Source of the DNA: Cellvibrio sp. KY-YJ-3
GTDB taxonomy: Bacteria > Pseudomonadota > Gammaproteobacteria > Pseudomonadales > Cellvibrionaceae
Assembly: GCF_008806955.1 (NCBI RefSeq)
Contig: NZ_CP031727.1
Span: 4,354,001-4,418,000, forward strand
Length of the DNA: 64,000 nt
Direction of reading: 5' to 3'
Each line of letters starts with the position of its first letter. Position 1 is the stretch's first letter. A model generated the notes under the pieces. The model was not told the DNA's origin and made no database searches. It saw nothing but the letters and a program-made list of their open reading frames with translations. Made by a program: the position numbers and the translations under genes. Shown here piece by piece: positions 9,163-17,457 of this stretch.

Positions 9163-9933
9163 TTACTGGAATGACCCACTGGTGCCACGATCAAGTTTCA
9201 GATTGATATTTTCTATTTTTAGACCTTGGCACTTCCGGTTGAAGCGGTTAATTAAATCATTCACTTGAAACAGCGATATAAGTGCAGCGTGCAATGGCAG
9301 TAGATAACCTTTTTTATTGAGAGCCATGAGCAAGTCGTCTGCGAGCGAGTTAAGTTTTTCTTCCGCCACGGTGCAGAGGCCATTAATGATTTCAACTGCG
9401 CCGCCCTCGAAGTGAAGCTCGATTACGATAGGGGAAATTAGGCCGAGCCTATCAATTTCTTGCAAAAATTGACGAGTGAGGGCTTCATTTTTAATCTCCG
9501 CCTCAAGGGTCGCTTTAATTTTGGATAAATAAAGCGATTCCGTTTTGTTAGCTTCGTATAGGGGTTCGCCAGATTCCGTTTGTAGAGCGAGACTATTAAG
9601 GTCTGCGGCAAGCGCATAACCTTTTTCAGCGTTTGCTGATGGCACCAGTGAAAAGGGATAGATTTTCATTTCAACGGGTGTATAAGTTGCGCGCCATTTC
9701 TGATTTTCTATAAAAAGGTTTTCACCTGCGCGAAAGCTGGTTAGCGCAGTAAGCGATAACGTACCTGTTTGCGCGCTGCGCACAAAAAACACTGGAAAAC
9801 TGCTCACTGCCTTGTCAATTTCCGTTACCCGCACCCCCATTAAATGTTGTGCCTGAGCAAAAAGGATGGGGGCTGCGCAAGATAGTTTTAAATCGCCATG
9901 AATGTTCGGATCAAGCTCCACCAATTGCGTCAT
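9163..9933 (-). CDS. SapC-family protein
   Basis: 256 residues, recognised as SapC family (PF07277-like) from the N-terminal pattern with HLMGVRVTEID and FPVFFVRS, the central WRATYTPVEMKIYPF, and a C-terminal helix with FQVNDLINRFNRK. There is no signal peptide or membrane segment. It begins 17 bp after the halogenase at 9951-11453, so the two are almost certainly one operon. The family takes its name from a gene near S-layer export functions, but its biochemical role is not established. From general memory, SapC genes are often found beside tryptophan-halogenase genes and TonB receptors in marine and plant-associated proteobacteria, which makes it a candidate partner of the halogenase system. 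Confidence 0.8.
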   Translation of the reverse strand: MTQLVELDPNIHGDLKLSCAAPILFAQAQHLMGVRVTEIDKAVSSFPVFFVRSAQTGTLSLTALTSFRAGENLFIENQKWRATYTPVEMKIYPFSLVPSANAEKGYALAADLNSLALQTESGEPLYEANKTESLYLSKIKATLEAEIKNEALTRQFLQEIDRLGLISPIVIELHFEGGAVEIINGLCTVAEEKLNSLADDLLMALNKKGYLLPLHAALISLFQVNDLINRFNRKCQGLKIENINLKLDRGTSGSFQ

Positions 9934-9950
9934 TATTTATTACCTGGCAC

Positions 9951-11453
9951 TTAATGTTGGGACAGCCACTTCGCAATATATTCGCGATGCGGCGGTAGGT
10001 TTTGTAACAACTGCGTTGTTAATTGTTGAGTTCGCCTCAGTATGCTTTCCACTTCATTTTTTCGCTGATAAAGATACTCCTGCTTTTCAAACTCAGGTTT
10101 GAATCCCATACCGTAGATTACATACTGATAGCTGGCAGCCGGAAAAAGTTCATAGGCACTTTTAAAATCCTCTACCCTAGGGCCACGGCAATGCCAAATA
10201 GCTAAATCATCTTTAAGCGAGTCGGGAATTGTTTCAGGGTTGGTGTGATCCTTCCAATATTGCTCCTGCCTTTTTGTCAACATGTAATGTAATTTAAGAA
10301 AATCAATAATTCGCTGCCAGCGATAATGCATTTGCTCGTTAAACCGTTTAGCTATCACTCGGGTAGCCGCACTATCGGGTATAAGATTATCGGCTATGTA
10401 ACGCGCGGATAATTCCACGAGCATAATGGCTGTTGCTTCAAGTGGTTCAACAAATCCCGCCGCCATGCCTACAGCAACACAATTATTTTTCCAAAATTCA
10501 GCACGATAACCTGAATTAAATTCAATTTTTCGAGGAGTTAAAGTATTCATAGCGTCACCAATATAGCGGCGCAGATTTGACTCAGCCTCATCATCGGACA
10601 AATAGCGACTTGAATAAACATGACCGACACCACGGCGGGATGTTAAACCTATATCCCAAATCCACCCGGCATTTTGCGCTGTCGCAATAGTATGCGAGGC
10701 AAGCGGCGCGGCGTCACTGGGGTACGGCACTTGTACTGCCAAAGCCCTATCGTTAAATAACACTGCACTGACATCAACCATAGGTACATTGAGCGCCTTT
10801 CCAAGCAAAATTGAATGCATTCCACTGCAGTCTATATAAAGCTCGCCCGATATCTCACCCTGGTTTTCCAGAGTTAAACCCATAATCTCGCCATTTGGAG
10901 AAACAGCAACACGCTTCACGTCATCAACAATGTGCGTCACGCCAAAATCATTGATGCATTTTTCTTTCAGAAGCACACCGAAAGCGGCGGCATCAAGGTG
11001 GTAGCCATAATTACAGGAACCTTGGTACTCCTGCTCCGCCAACGTGCGCGGCGCCAGTCCTGCCTCACAAACATCTTGCTGGAAGTTGGTCAGCGTAGCG
11101 AAGTTAGTAATATCAGAAAGATAGGGAGCGAGATCAATGCGACCGTAACCGGTAGGAACAGTAAATGGGTGATAGTAGTAATCATTATTTCCATTTACCC
11201 AGTTTACAAATTTTCCGCCCTGTTTAAAGGCAGCGTTGCAGCGTTTAAATACATCACACTCTTTTAAGCCGATGCTACTAAGAGTGTTTCTCATGGTTGG
11301 CCAAGTACCTTCACCGACACCGATGGTAGGTACATTTTCGGATTCGATAAGAACAAGCTCAGGGGCCCCAGGCAAGTGGCCATTGTGTTGTGCTGCAATA
11401 ATTGCAGCAGTTAACCAACCTGCGGTCCCTCCGCCTACAATAATTATTTTCAT
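9951..11453 (-). CDS. Flavin-dependent tryptophan halogenase family protein (WxWxIG variant)
   Basis: 500 residues. The FAD site IVGGGTAGWLTAAII, GVGEGTWPTM, the catalytic-type lysine in NAAFKQGGKFVNW and the glutamate in AAGFVEPLEATA are all present. The usual WxWxIP signature reads WIWDIG, a proline-to-glycine change that may alter the tunnel between flavin and substrate. The ribosome site before 11453 is weak. The gene is followed after 17 bp by a SapC-family gene and preceded by a TonB receptor on the same strand, with a perfect 10-bp hairpin between receptor and halogenase. The set looks more AT-rich than the GH97 gene next to it. Whether it halogenates anything is unknown. Confidence 0.88.
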   Translation of the reverse strand: MKIIIVGGGTAGWLTAAIIAAQHNGHLPGAPELVLIESENVPTIGVGEGTWPTMRNTLSSIGLKECDVFKRCNAAFKQGGKFVNWVNGNNDYYYHPFTVPTGYGRIDLAPYLSDITNFATLTNFQQDVCEAGLAPRTLAEQEYQGSCNYGYHLDAAAFGVLLKEKCINDFGVTHIVDDVKRVAVSPNGEIMGLTLENQGEISGELYIDCSGMHSILLGKALNVPMVDVSAVLFNDRALAVQVPYPSDAAPLASHTIATAQNAGWIWDIGLTSRRGVGHVYSSRYLSDDEAESNLRRYIGDAMNTLTPRKIEFNSGYRAEFWKNNCVAVGMAAGFVEPLEATAIMLVELSARYIADNLIPDSAATRVIAKRFNEQMHYRWQRIIDFLKLHYMLTKRQEQYWKDHTNPETIPDSLKDDLAIWHCRGPRVEDFKSAYELFPAASYQYVIYGMGFKPEFEKQEYLYQRKNEVESILRRTQQLTTQLLQNLPPHREYIAKWLSQH

Positions 11454-11549
11454 AATATTAGCGGCCCTGTAAATGCGCGATAAACGCGCGTTAATTATTG
11501 TGTGGACTGATAGTCTGCTTTTTTAACCTGCTTAACATTTTTAAGTGAA

Positions 11550-11578
11550 CTCCTGCGTGCATTAACTACACGCAGGAG
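11550..11578. other. Perfect hairpin between receptor and halogenase genes
   Basis: Arms CTCCTGCGTG and CACGCAGGAG around a nine-base loop, in the 179-bp gap between the receptor stop (11633) and the halogenase start (11453). No T-run follows on the minus strand, so it may reduce or protect read-through transcripts rather than end them completely. Confidence 0.6.
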
Positions 11579-11632
11579 CCCAAGTAACCCTGAATAATAA
11601 TGCGCCAGAGTCGGTACTAATCACATCCGATT

Positions 11633-14440
11633 TTAGAACTTGGCTCTAACGCCAAGTGCATAGCGTGAACCATTATCTTCCACGGAGAAGACTTGATTTC
11701 TGGAGCGTCCATATTGATACAGCTCCTCTTCAGTGACGTTAATTGCTTCTACAAACACAGTGACATTGTCATTAAGATCATAACTTGCACTCAAATCAAG
11801 CTGCCCATAACTTCCACCATTGACTGGTTCGCCATTGCCATTATCGACATAACGCAAGAAGGGTTCACGGTTGTTAAATGCAGCACGAGCTTGCCAGTTA
11901 TCAGCCTCGTAGAACACTACCAGGTTTTGAGAATCGCCTAGCCCTTCCAGTGCAAATGTTGTTGCTGTATCGCCACCCAAGCTTGCATTACTATCAACCA
12001 CAGTCGCGTTCACGATAAAACCAAAACCGCTGTCGAATGTATGAGTGACACCAAATTCAAACCCCGTTACATCCGCAACTTCACCATTTTGCGGTCTGGA
12101 AACAAGATACTGCTCAGTTGAACCTGAAAGTTCTGCAGATGTCTCCGTTCCATCGCAAGTAGCACAAATGTTATTGGGTGTATTGAGGCGGTTCGCCATG
12201 GTGATAGTTTCAAGGCCAGAGAGATTTACGATGAAGTCCTCAATCTCCTTGCTGAAAAATGCAACGCTAAGCGCGCTGGACTCGCCGTAATACCACTCAT
12301 AGGAAACATCCCAGTTAGCGGATTTGAATGGTTTGAGCGCTGGGTTGCCACCCGATGCAAACAATGCCTGATTTCTTGGTACAGAATAACTTGTGGCGGG
12401 AGAAAGCTCGCTCATAGTAGGTCTGGTAATAGAATCATATTTGGCAAAACGCAGCACCATGTCTTCAGTCAGTTCCATTTTGACGTTTAGGCTTGGAAGA
12501 AGATTGGCGTAACTACCGCCATCACTCAGCGCAGTAGGCTCACTGAATACATGATCAAAAAATGTCGGATCAGCGGTTGGTACTATATCCAGAACATTTG
12601 ACTGAATTGCAGCAACAGTGATGTCAGTTTTCGAATAACGTGCACCGAAGTTTGCGTAAACAGGCATATCAGCAATTTCGGCCTCGAAATCGAAATTAAC
12701 ATAGACGCTAGAGACATCTTCATTGATGGTGTAACGATCATCGCGCAAATTAGCGGTGGTCGCAGTTAAATTTCCATTTTCATCGTAGAACTCGGATCGA
12801 ATATCTTCAATTGATCTGCCCAAGGTATTTGCAGCAGTAGCCATACCCTCTTCAGAAACCATCCAATCGATATAGGCGTCACCATCGTATGTCCAATATT
12901 CTTTAGGAGCACCCGCAAAAAAATTATCGGCAGTGAATGACTCTAATAAGGCTTCAGGCACTGGAATATTGTAGCCACAATAAATATTGCATAAGGCTCC
13001 ATTGGTTTTTTGGAAATATTCTTTCTCACGCTCTTGGCGATAAACGCCATAACTGAGTTTTTGGAATACACCTGCATCTGCCTCATAGACAAAATCAACT
13101 TTGTATTCATTGATTGCATCTTTGTTGGTTGCGCCATTGATCTCCGAGTAGTGCGCTTTTGCTTCTGATGCAGGGAGATTATTTCCACCCACCAAACGCT
13201 CAAACTGAACAACAGGTACACTCGTCGTGGAATCAAAAGAATTGCTATCTTTGATTCCCATTACATTGAAGCGGTTTTTACCAGCGCGATCGTTTTCCGC
13301 TGTTGACCGGGAAATATCAAAGGATGACTGTAATTTTTCAGTGATTTGCCACTCGATATTTAAACCAGTTTGAATATTGGTGACATCGCGACTGGCTGTT
13401 GTACTACTTACCAGATCAACAAACGGATCACCCACACCATCAGTAAATATCCCTGTTTGTTGCTCGAAGAAAAGCGCAGTGCGAGTCGTTGGATCTACCG
13501 TTGCTTGTGAAATACGCGAAGGCTCGAACCAAGCAGATAAATCAGTTACCAGTGAATCTACCTCAAACTTCGACATAGATCCGTCAAGGGTAATGGCAAG
13601 GTCTTCGCTTGGCGCAAATTGGAAAACCAGATTAGCATTGTCTCGGGTGCGACTTTGGGCATCCACTACCTGAGCCCAGTTGCGGGGGATGCTGACATTG
13701 CTGGCTATCACTTCATCCGCATTTTTCAAATCCAATCCCGGACGCCAGGTCGCCGTTCTAACGCTATTGATATTGACATCGCGCTCTTCGTGACTGAACG
13801 CGGCGAGAACACCAAAAGTATCATCCATGAATGTTTGGCTGATCATGCCGGTAAAACCAGGCGATGTTTTTTCAGAAAGGGTTTCATAGGTTCCCTTAAT
13901 AGAACCCAGAAGTTGTAAACCGGGGTTATCCAATGGCTTGGCAGTAGAGATATTGATCGTGGCGCCAATACCGCCATCTTGCATGGTGGCGTTGGTGCTT
14001 TTGTACACGTCAGCACCACTGATTAAATCGGTAGAGAGCACATCAAAATTAAATTCACGGCCACCACTGTCATTGGCAACTTGGCGACCATTTACGAGGA
14101 CATTGTTAAATTGGGGACCAAGACCGCGAACGGTTACAGCCTGCCCTTCACCGCCACTGCGATCAATCGATACACCAGTGATACGCTGCAACGATTCGGC
14201 AACGTTTAAATCGGGAAACTTACCCGCATCCTCCGCCGAAATAGAATCAACAACCGTATTTGCCTCCCGCTTGATATCCAGGGAGCGCGTCAAACTGGCA
14301 CGAATACCTGTGACAGTAATCTCCTCCATTGCGCCAGGTGAATTTTCCTGCGCAACCACTACTTGCGCAGTGCTGGCAACTACAGCCGATGCCGCAATTA
14401 CGCTACGTACGGCAAAAGCAACTTTATTGAATGTAAACAT
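11633..14440 (-). CDS. TonB-dependent outer-membrane receptor
   Basis: 935 residues from the ATG at 14440, chosen because a GAGG lies 8 nt upstream; the in-frame codons up to 14464 have no such site. A signal peptide ends near VVVAQ. Then come EEITVTGIRASLTRSLDIKR, the plug with FPDLNVAESLQRITGVSIDR, NVLVNGRQV and DVYKSTNATMQDGGIGATI, and a barrel ending in YALGVRAKF. It is the Xanthomonas/Caulobacter-type carbohydrate receptor. Two cysteine pairs in surface-loop-like segments (CNIYC and CATC) are specific to this copy among the four. It heads the unit receptor - hairpin - halogenase - SapC. The ligand is unknown; the flanking GH97 suggests an oligosaccharide. Confidence 0.92.
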   Translation of the reverse strand: MFTFNKVAFAVRSVIAASAVVASTAQVVVAQENSPGAMEEITVTGIRASLTRSLDIKREANTVVDSISAEDAGKFPDLNVAESLQRITGVSIDRSGGEGQAVTVRGLGPQFNNVLVNGRQVANDSGGREFNFDVLSTDLISGADVYKSTNATMQDGGIGATINISTAKPLDNPGLQLLGSIKGTYETLSEKTSPGFTGMISQTFMDDTFGVLAAFSHEERDVNINSVRTATWRPGLDLKNADEVIASNVSIPRNWAQVVDAQSRTRDNANLVFQFAPSEDLAITLDGSMSKFEVDSLVTDLSAWFEPSRISQATVDPTTRTALFFEQQTGIFTDGVGDPFVDLVSSTTASRDVTNIQTGLNIEWQITEKLQSSFDISRSTAENDRAGKNRFNVMGIKDSNSFDSTTSVPVVQFERLVGGNNLPASEAKAHYSEINGATNKDAINEYKVDFVYEADAGVFQKLSYGVYRQEREKEYFQKTNGALCNIYCGYNIPVPEALLESFTADNFFAGAPKEYWTYDGDAYIDWMVSEEGMATAANTLGRSIEDIRSEFYDENGNLTATTANLRDDRYTINEDVSSVYVNFDFEAEIADMPVYANFGARYSKTDITVAAIQSNVLDIVPTADPTFFDHVFSEPTALSDGGSYANLLPSLNVKMELTEDMVLRFAKYDSITRPTMSELSPATSYSVPRNQALFASGGNPALKPFKSANWDVSYEWYYGESSALSVAFFSKEIEDFIVNLSGLETITMANRLNTPNNICATCDGTETSAELSGSTEQYLVSRPQNGEVADVTGFEFGVTHTFDSGFGFIVNATVVDSNASLGGDTATTFALEGLGDSQNLVVFYEADNWQARAAFNNREPFLRYVDNGNGEPVNGGSYGQLDLSASYDLNDNVTVFVEAINVTEEELYQYGRSRNQVFSVEDNGSRYALGVRAKF

Positions 14441-14786
14441 GTGTTTTTCCTCGAATATTATCATTAGTTATATACCCGCCAATAAACCAAGACACACTCG
14501 CCAATTGAACTGATTTTTATGCCGAGAACACTGTGCTGAATTATTGTTGGGTGGCCGCTGGACACCCCCGGACAAACGCAATCCGGAACCGACAAACATA
14601 ATTAAATCACACTGAATTAATTAATCAATAATTATATATATAATATTTATAGTAATTAAGAGAGTTAACTTGGCATTAATTTTTATATGAAGTGCGCAGC
14701 TAATTATTGCTCTACCGCGCACTGAGTGAACCACCACAGATAGGCTCCAGACCCCATGAAATAAGGGATCTGGGTTGTGGAAAATA
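14441..14786. other. 346-bp region upstream of the receptor at 11633-14440
   Basis: No gene was found. It should hold the receptor promoter. An AT-rich stretch lies at 14620-14660, and an imperfect inverted repeat built on CCACAG...CTGG/GTTGTGG lies at 14728-14779, just after the GH97 stop. No T-run and no copy of the other operators were seen. Confidence 0.4.
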
Positions 14787-16832
14787 TTATTTCAGGGGCG
14801 TCAACCGTGCAGTCCAACCACCGGCAGGAGCCAGTTTGATGGTGAAGCGGTCACTGCGACTAACCTGACGCTCACTACGCTGGTAGTCCTCAGCCCAAAA
14901 ATCGGCATTGATACCATCGGCAAAACTCTCCATAGCAAAGCTTCCGGCCGGTAGGAATGACAGATCCACGGTAAGTTCATGGGCAAATTCATCCCCCATG
15001 GCACCGATAAACCAATTGCTACCACTACGGCGTGCTACCACCAGGTAATCGCCTACTGCTGCGTGTAACACGCGGGTTTCATCCCACACCGCTGGCACCT
15101 TGGCAATAAACCCTGCTGACTCAGCCTCTTTGCGATAGTTGGACGGCGTGTCTGCCATCATTTGCATCGGGCTTTCAAAAACGCTGAACATCGCCATTTG
15201 ATGCACACGTGTCGTCTGACTCATGGGGCGAGTGAAACGAATGCTGAAATCCTGATGATCCGGCGCCTTGCCATCAAACTTCACATTTTTAAACGCTGCC
15301 GGGCCAATACCGTTTGACATAGCACCGGGGGTGTAATCCATAGCGCCCGCCACCATACGAATAAAAGGCAGGGTCACATTGTGTTCGGGAGTGCTTTCAT
15401 AGCTCCATTTATTCCACTCCAGACCTTTTACGCCCTCGCGGGTGATGGCATTGGGAAAGGTGCGCTGCAAACCGGCAGGTTTATAGGCTCCGTGTAAGTT
15501 GACCAGCAATTTGCGTTTTGCCGCCTCCTCGGTGACTTTCCAATAATAGTTGACCATGCCCTGATCATCGCGCTGCATAAAGTCGACCTTGATACCGGCC
15601 ACACCCAGCTTTTCAAAGCGATCAAAAGCCGCCTCAAATTGCAGATCGAGAGTTTTCCAAATTACCCAGAGCACGATTTTGACGTTCTTTTGTTTGCCAT
15701 AAGCCACCAGTTCCTCGATATTCATATTCGGCGCGGTGGACAGCAAATCGCCCAGGTTGTACCAACCCTCATCAAGGATCACGTACTCCAAACCGTATTC
15801 GGCGGCAAAATCGATATAGTGCTTGTAAGTTTGGGTATTCACACCCGCCTTAAAATCCACACCAAATAGATTGTTAGTGTTGTACCAATCCCATGCGACC
15901 TTACCGGGCTTGATCCAACTGGTATCGGCAATACGGCTAGGCTCAGCAAGTTGGTAAACCAATTGGTTGGTCAGTAACTCTGCATCATTTTTAGCTACCG
16001 CTAAAATCCGCCAGGGAAAAGCACGCTCGCCCTTGGTGATGGCCAAGTATTTGGCACGGGCTTTCACCGGCTCATTACGGTCTGAATTGGGTTCCATTTC
16101 TACCTTGGTGGGGAAGCGCGCAAAGGTGCCTGCAAGTGCATTTTTACCCGTGCCCTTTAACCACAAACCAGGGTAGTCCTGCAGGTCGGATTCAGTAATC
16201 AATATCTTGGCGTTGGCCGTTGCCACCAATGCGGGCAAGCTGCTCAGGGTATCGCGCTTGAATTGCACCAAGGGTTTTTGAATATAACTGCGCTCGTTAT
16301 GGGAATAAAAACCCTCCTCCACCGGCAGCCAAGCGCTGTCGCCCTGACTGAAGTTGTACTCCACCAGTTCGTCGTCCACCTGCACCTGGCCGGGAATCCG
16401 AGTTACAAAACGGTAGGCAATACCGTTGTTATAAGCGCGGAATACGATTGATACCGGCTGCGCCAGCTCAATTGTCATTTCATTAAAGTGATCGCGAATC
16501 TCCTTGGATTTAGTCGGTAAAGTCGGAGCAATAACCTCATCGACACTACGGCGAGAAACCTTCGCCAGCTGGGGCTTATCCAGCAATTTCTTTACCTCGG
16601 CCACTTCCAGCGACAAACGCGAGGGCAACAACAGCAACTTATCCCCTTGGGTCAGGGTGTAACTAATATGCTTATCAATGCTTACCTCAGCGACCAATTG
16701 ACCGTTGGGTGATGCCAGTATCAGCGATTCTTTGGCAGTCGCGTGAAGCGCTCCTCCACAACCCAGTACCAGCCCGACCAACAACCATAGTGACGCAGTA
16801 CCCCACGACACGATCTTGTGAACGTTTTTCAT
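14787..16832 (-). CDS. GH97 glycoside hydrolase, retaining type (alpha-galactosidase / beta-L-arabinopyranosidase class)
   Basis: 681 residues from the ATG at 16832 (GAGGA upstream), with an N-terminal signal sequence; LVLGC could be an imperfect lipobox, otherwise cleavage follows ALHA. Asp417 (AGIKVDFMQ) and Glu472 (GLEWNKW) are 55 residues apart, as are nucleophile Asp415 and acid/base Glu470 of the retaining Bacteroides enzyme BT1871. The histidine-glutamate of the inverting subgroup is replaced (NLHGAY). The enzyme is therefore of the opposite mechanism to the GH97 at 7059. Some retaining GH97 enzymes act on both alpha-D-galactosides and beta-L-arabinopyranosides, which would fit an arabinan locus; this specificity is inference. 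It is preceded on the same strand by the GH127-type gene. Confidence 0.92.
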   Translation of the reverse strand: MKNVHKIVSWGTASLWLLVGLVLGCGGALHATAKESLILASPNGQLVAEVSIDKHISYTLTQGDKLLLLPSRLSLEVAEVKKLLDKPQLAKVSRRSVDEVIAPTLPTKSKEIRDHFNEMTIELAQPVSIVFRAYNNGIAYRFVTRIPGQVQVDDELVEYNFSQGDSAWLPVEEGFYSHNERSYIQKPLVQFKRDTLSSLPALVATANAKILITESDLQDYPGLWLKGTGKNALAGTFARFPTKVEMEPNSDRNEPVKARAKYLAITKGERAFPWRILAVAKNDAELLTNQLVYQLAEPSRIADTSWIKPGKVAWDWYNTNNLFGVDFKAGVNTQTYKHYIDFAAEYGLEYVILDEGWYNLGDLLSTAPNMNIEELVAYGKQKNVKIVLWVIWKTLDLQFEAAFDRFEKLGVAGIKVDFMQRDDQGMVNYYWKVTEEAAKRKLLVNLHGAYKPAGLQRTFPNAITREGVKGLEWNKWSYESTPEHNVTLPFIRMVAGAMDYTPGAMSNGIGPAAFKNVKFDGKAPDHQDFSIRFTRPMSQTTRVHQMAMFSVFESPMQMMADTPSNYRKEAESAGFIAKVPAVWDETRVLHAAVGDYLVVARRSGSNWFIGAMGDEFAHELTVDLSFLPAGSFAMESFADGINADFWAEDYQRSERQVSRSDRFTIKLAPAGGWTARLTPLK

Positions 16833-17283
16833 AGTGACATTTCCTCGTAAAACCACCGACCACAACAGGCTGCACCCGGGGTGAATTTATGATTATCGTT
16901 ATAGCAACTAACCAAAAAACAACGGTTAAAAAAGAGCCGGTGAATAATTCACCGGCCCATACAAAGTCGCATTCGCGACAGGAGATGAACGTGAAACCGA
17001 GCAGCTTAAAAATCAAACAATACGGCACACCCGCTTTATTAAAGCACTTTGTTTTAATAAGTCAATAGTATTATTTGTATTATATATTTGCTTGGCGTTG
17101 TGTTGGTGCCAAACCAAACCAGCACCCCAGGTTTGTGGGGAGGGCATAGTTTTCACCTTGCAACAGCCAAAGCCAGCTACCGGTTTAGTTACCCCGCGAC
17201 CACTTTTTTATCGCTGGACAGAAGCTCGCAGGACTCAGTGACACTGTTCCTAAGACTACGAAGGGTGGGGTTAAAGATAAGGA

Positions 17284-17309
17284 TTAACGATTGGGATTTA
17301 ACGATTGGG
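17284..17309. repeat. Tandem direct repeat of TTAACGATTGGG
   Basis: Two perfect 12-bp copies with a 2-bp spacer (14-bp period), in the intergenic region before GH97. It could be a slippage product or a regulator site read in tandem; nothing else supports the latter. Confidence 0.7.
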
Positions 17310-17392
17310 GAGTGCAATGATGGATTTCACTTCACAAATCTGAAAAGCAGTGACAACAGAAAATAAAACCACAAACAATTCGAACTATTATT

Positions 17393-17421
17393 TTTATGGA
17401 TACCCGCGTGCGCGGGTATGA
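17393..17421. repeat. REP-like palindromic repeat, copy A
   Basis: Contains ATACCCGCG-tg-CGCGGGTAT, a perfect 9-bp stem, preceded by TTTATGG. It nearly matches the reverse complement of 32108-32136. It lies 37 bp after the GH127-type stop, where it may stabilise transcript ends. Confidence 0.7.
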
Positions 17422-17457
17422 CAAAAGTATATTTTTAGAAGTTCACTCGCTAAAAAG

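Larger units (their letters stand above)
16833..17457. other. 625-bp non-coding region between GH97 and the GH127-type gene
   Basis: No convincing gene. It holds one partial FadR/GntR-like site (TTGTATTATAT at 17075), a 12-bp tandem direct repeat at 17284-17309, and a REP-like palindrome at 17393-17421. The GH97 promoter is expected at its left part. Confidence 0.5.

Noticed and set aside
17284-17309. Tandem repeat as the beginning of a CRISPR array
   Set aside because: Only two 12-bp units with a 2-bp spacer and no cas genes.
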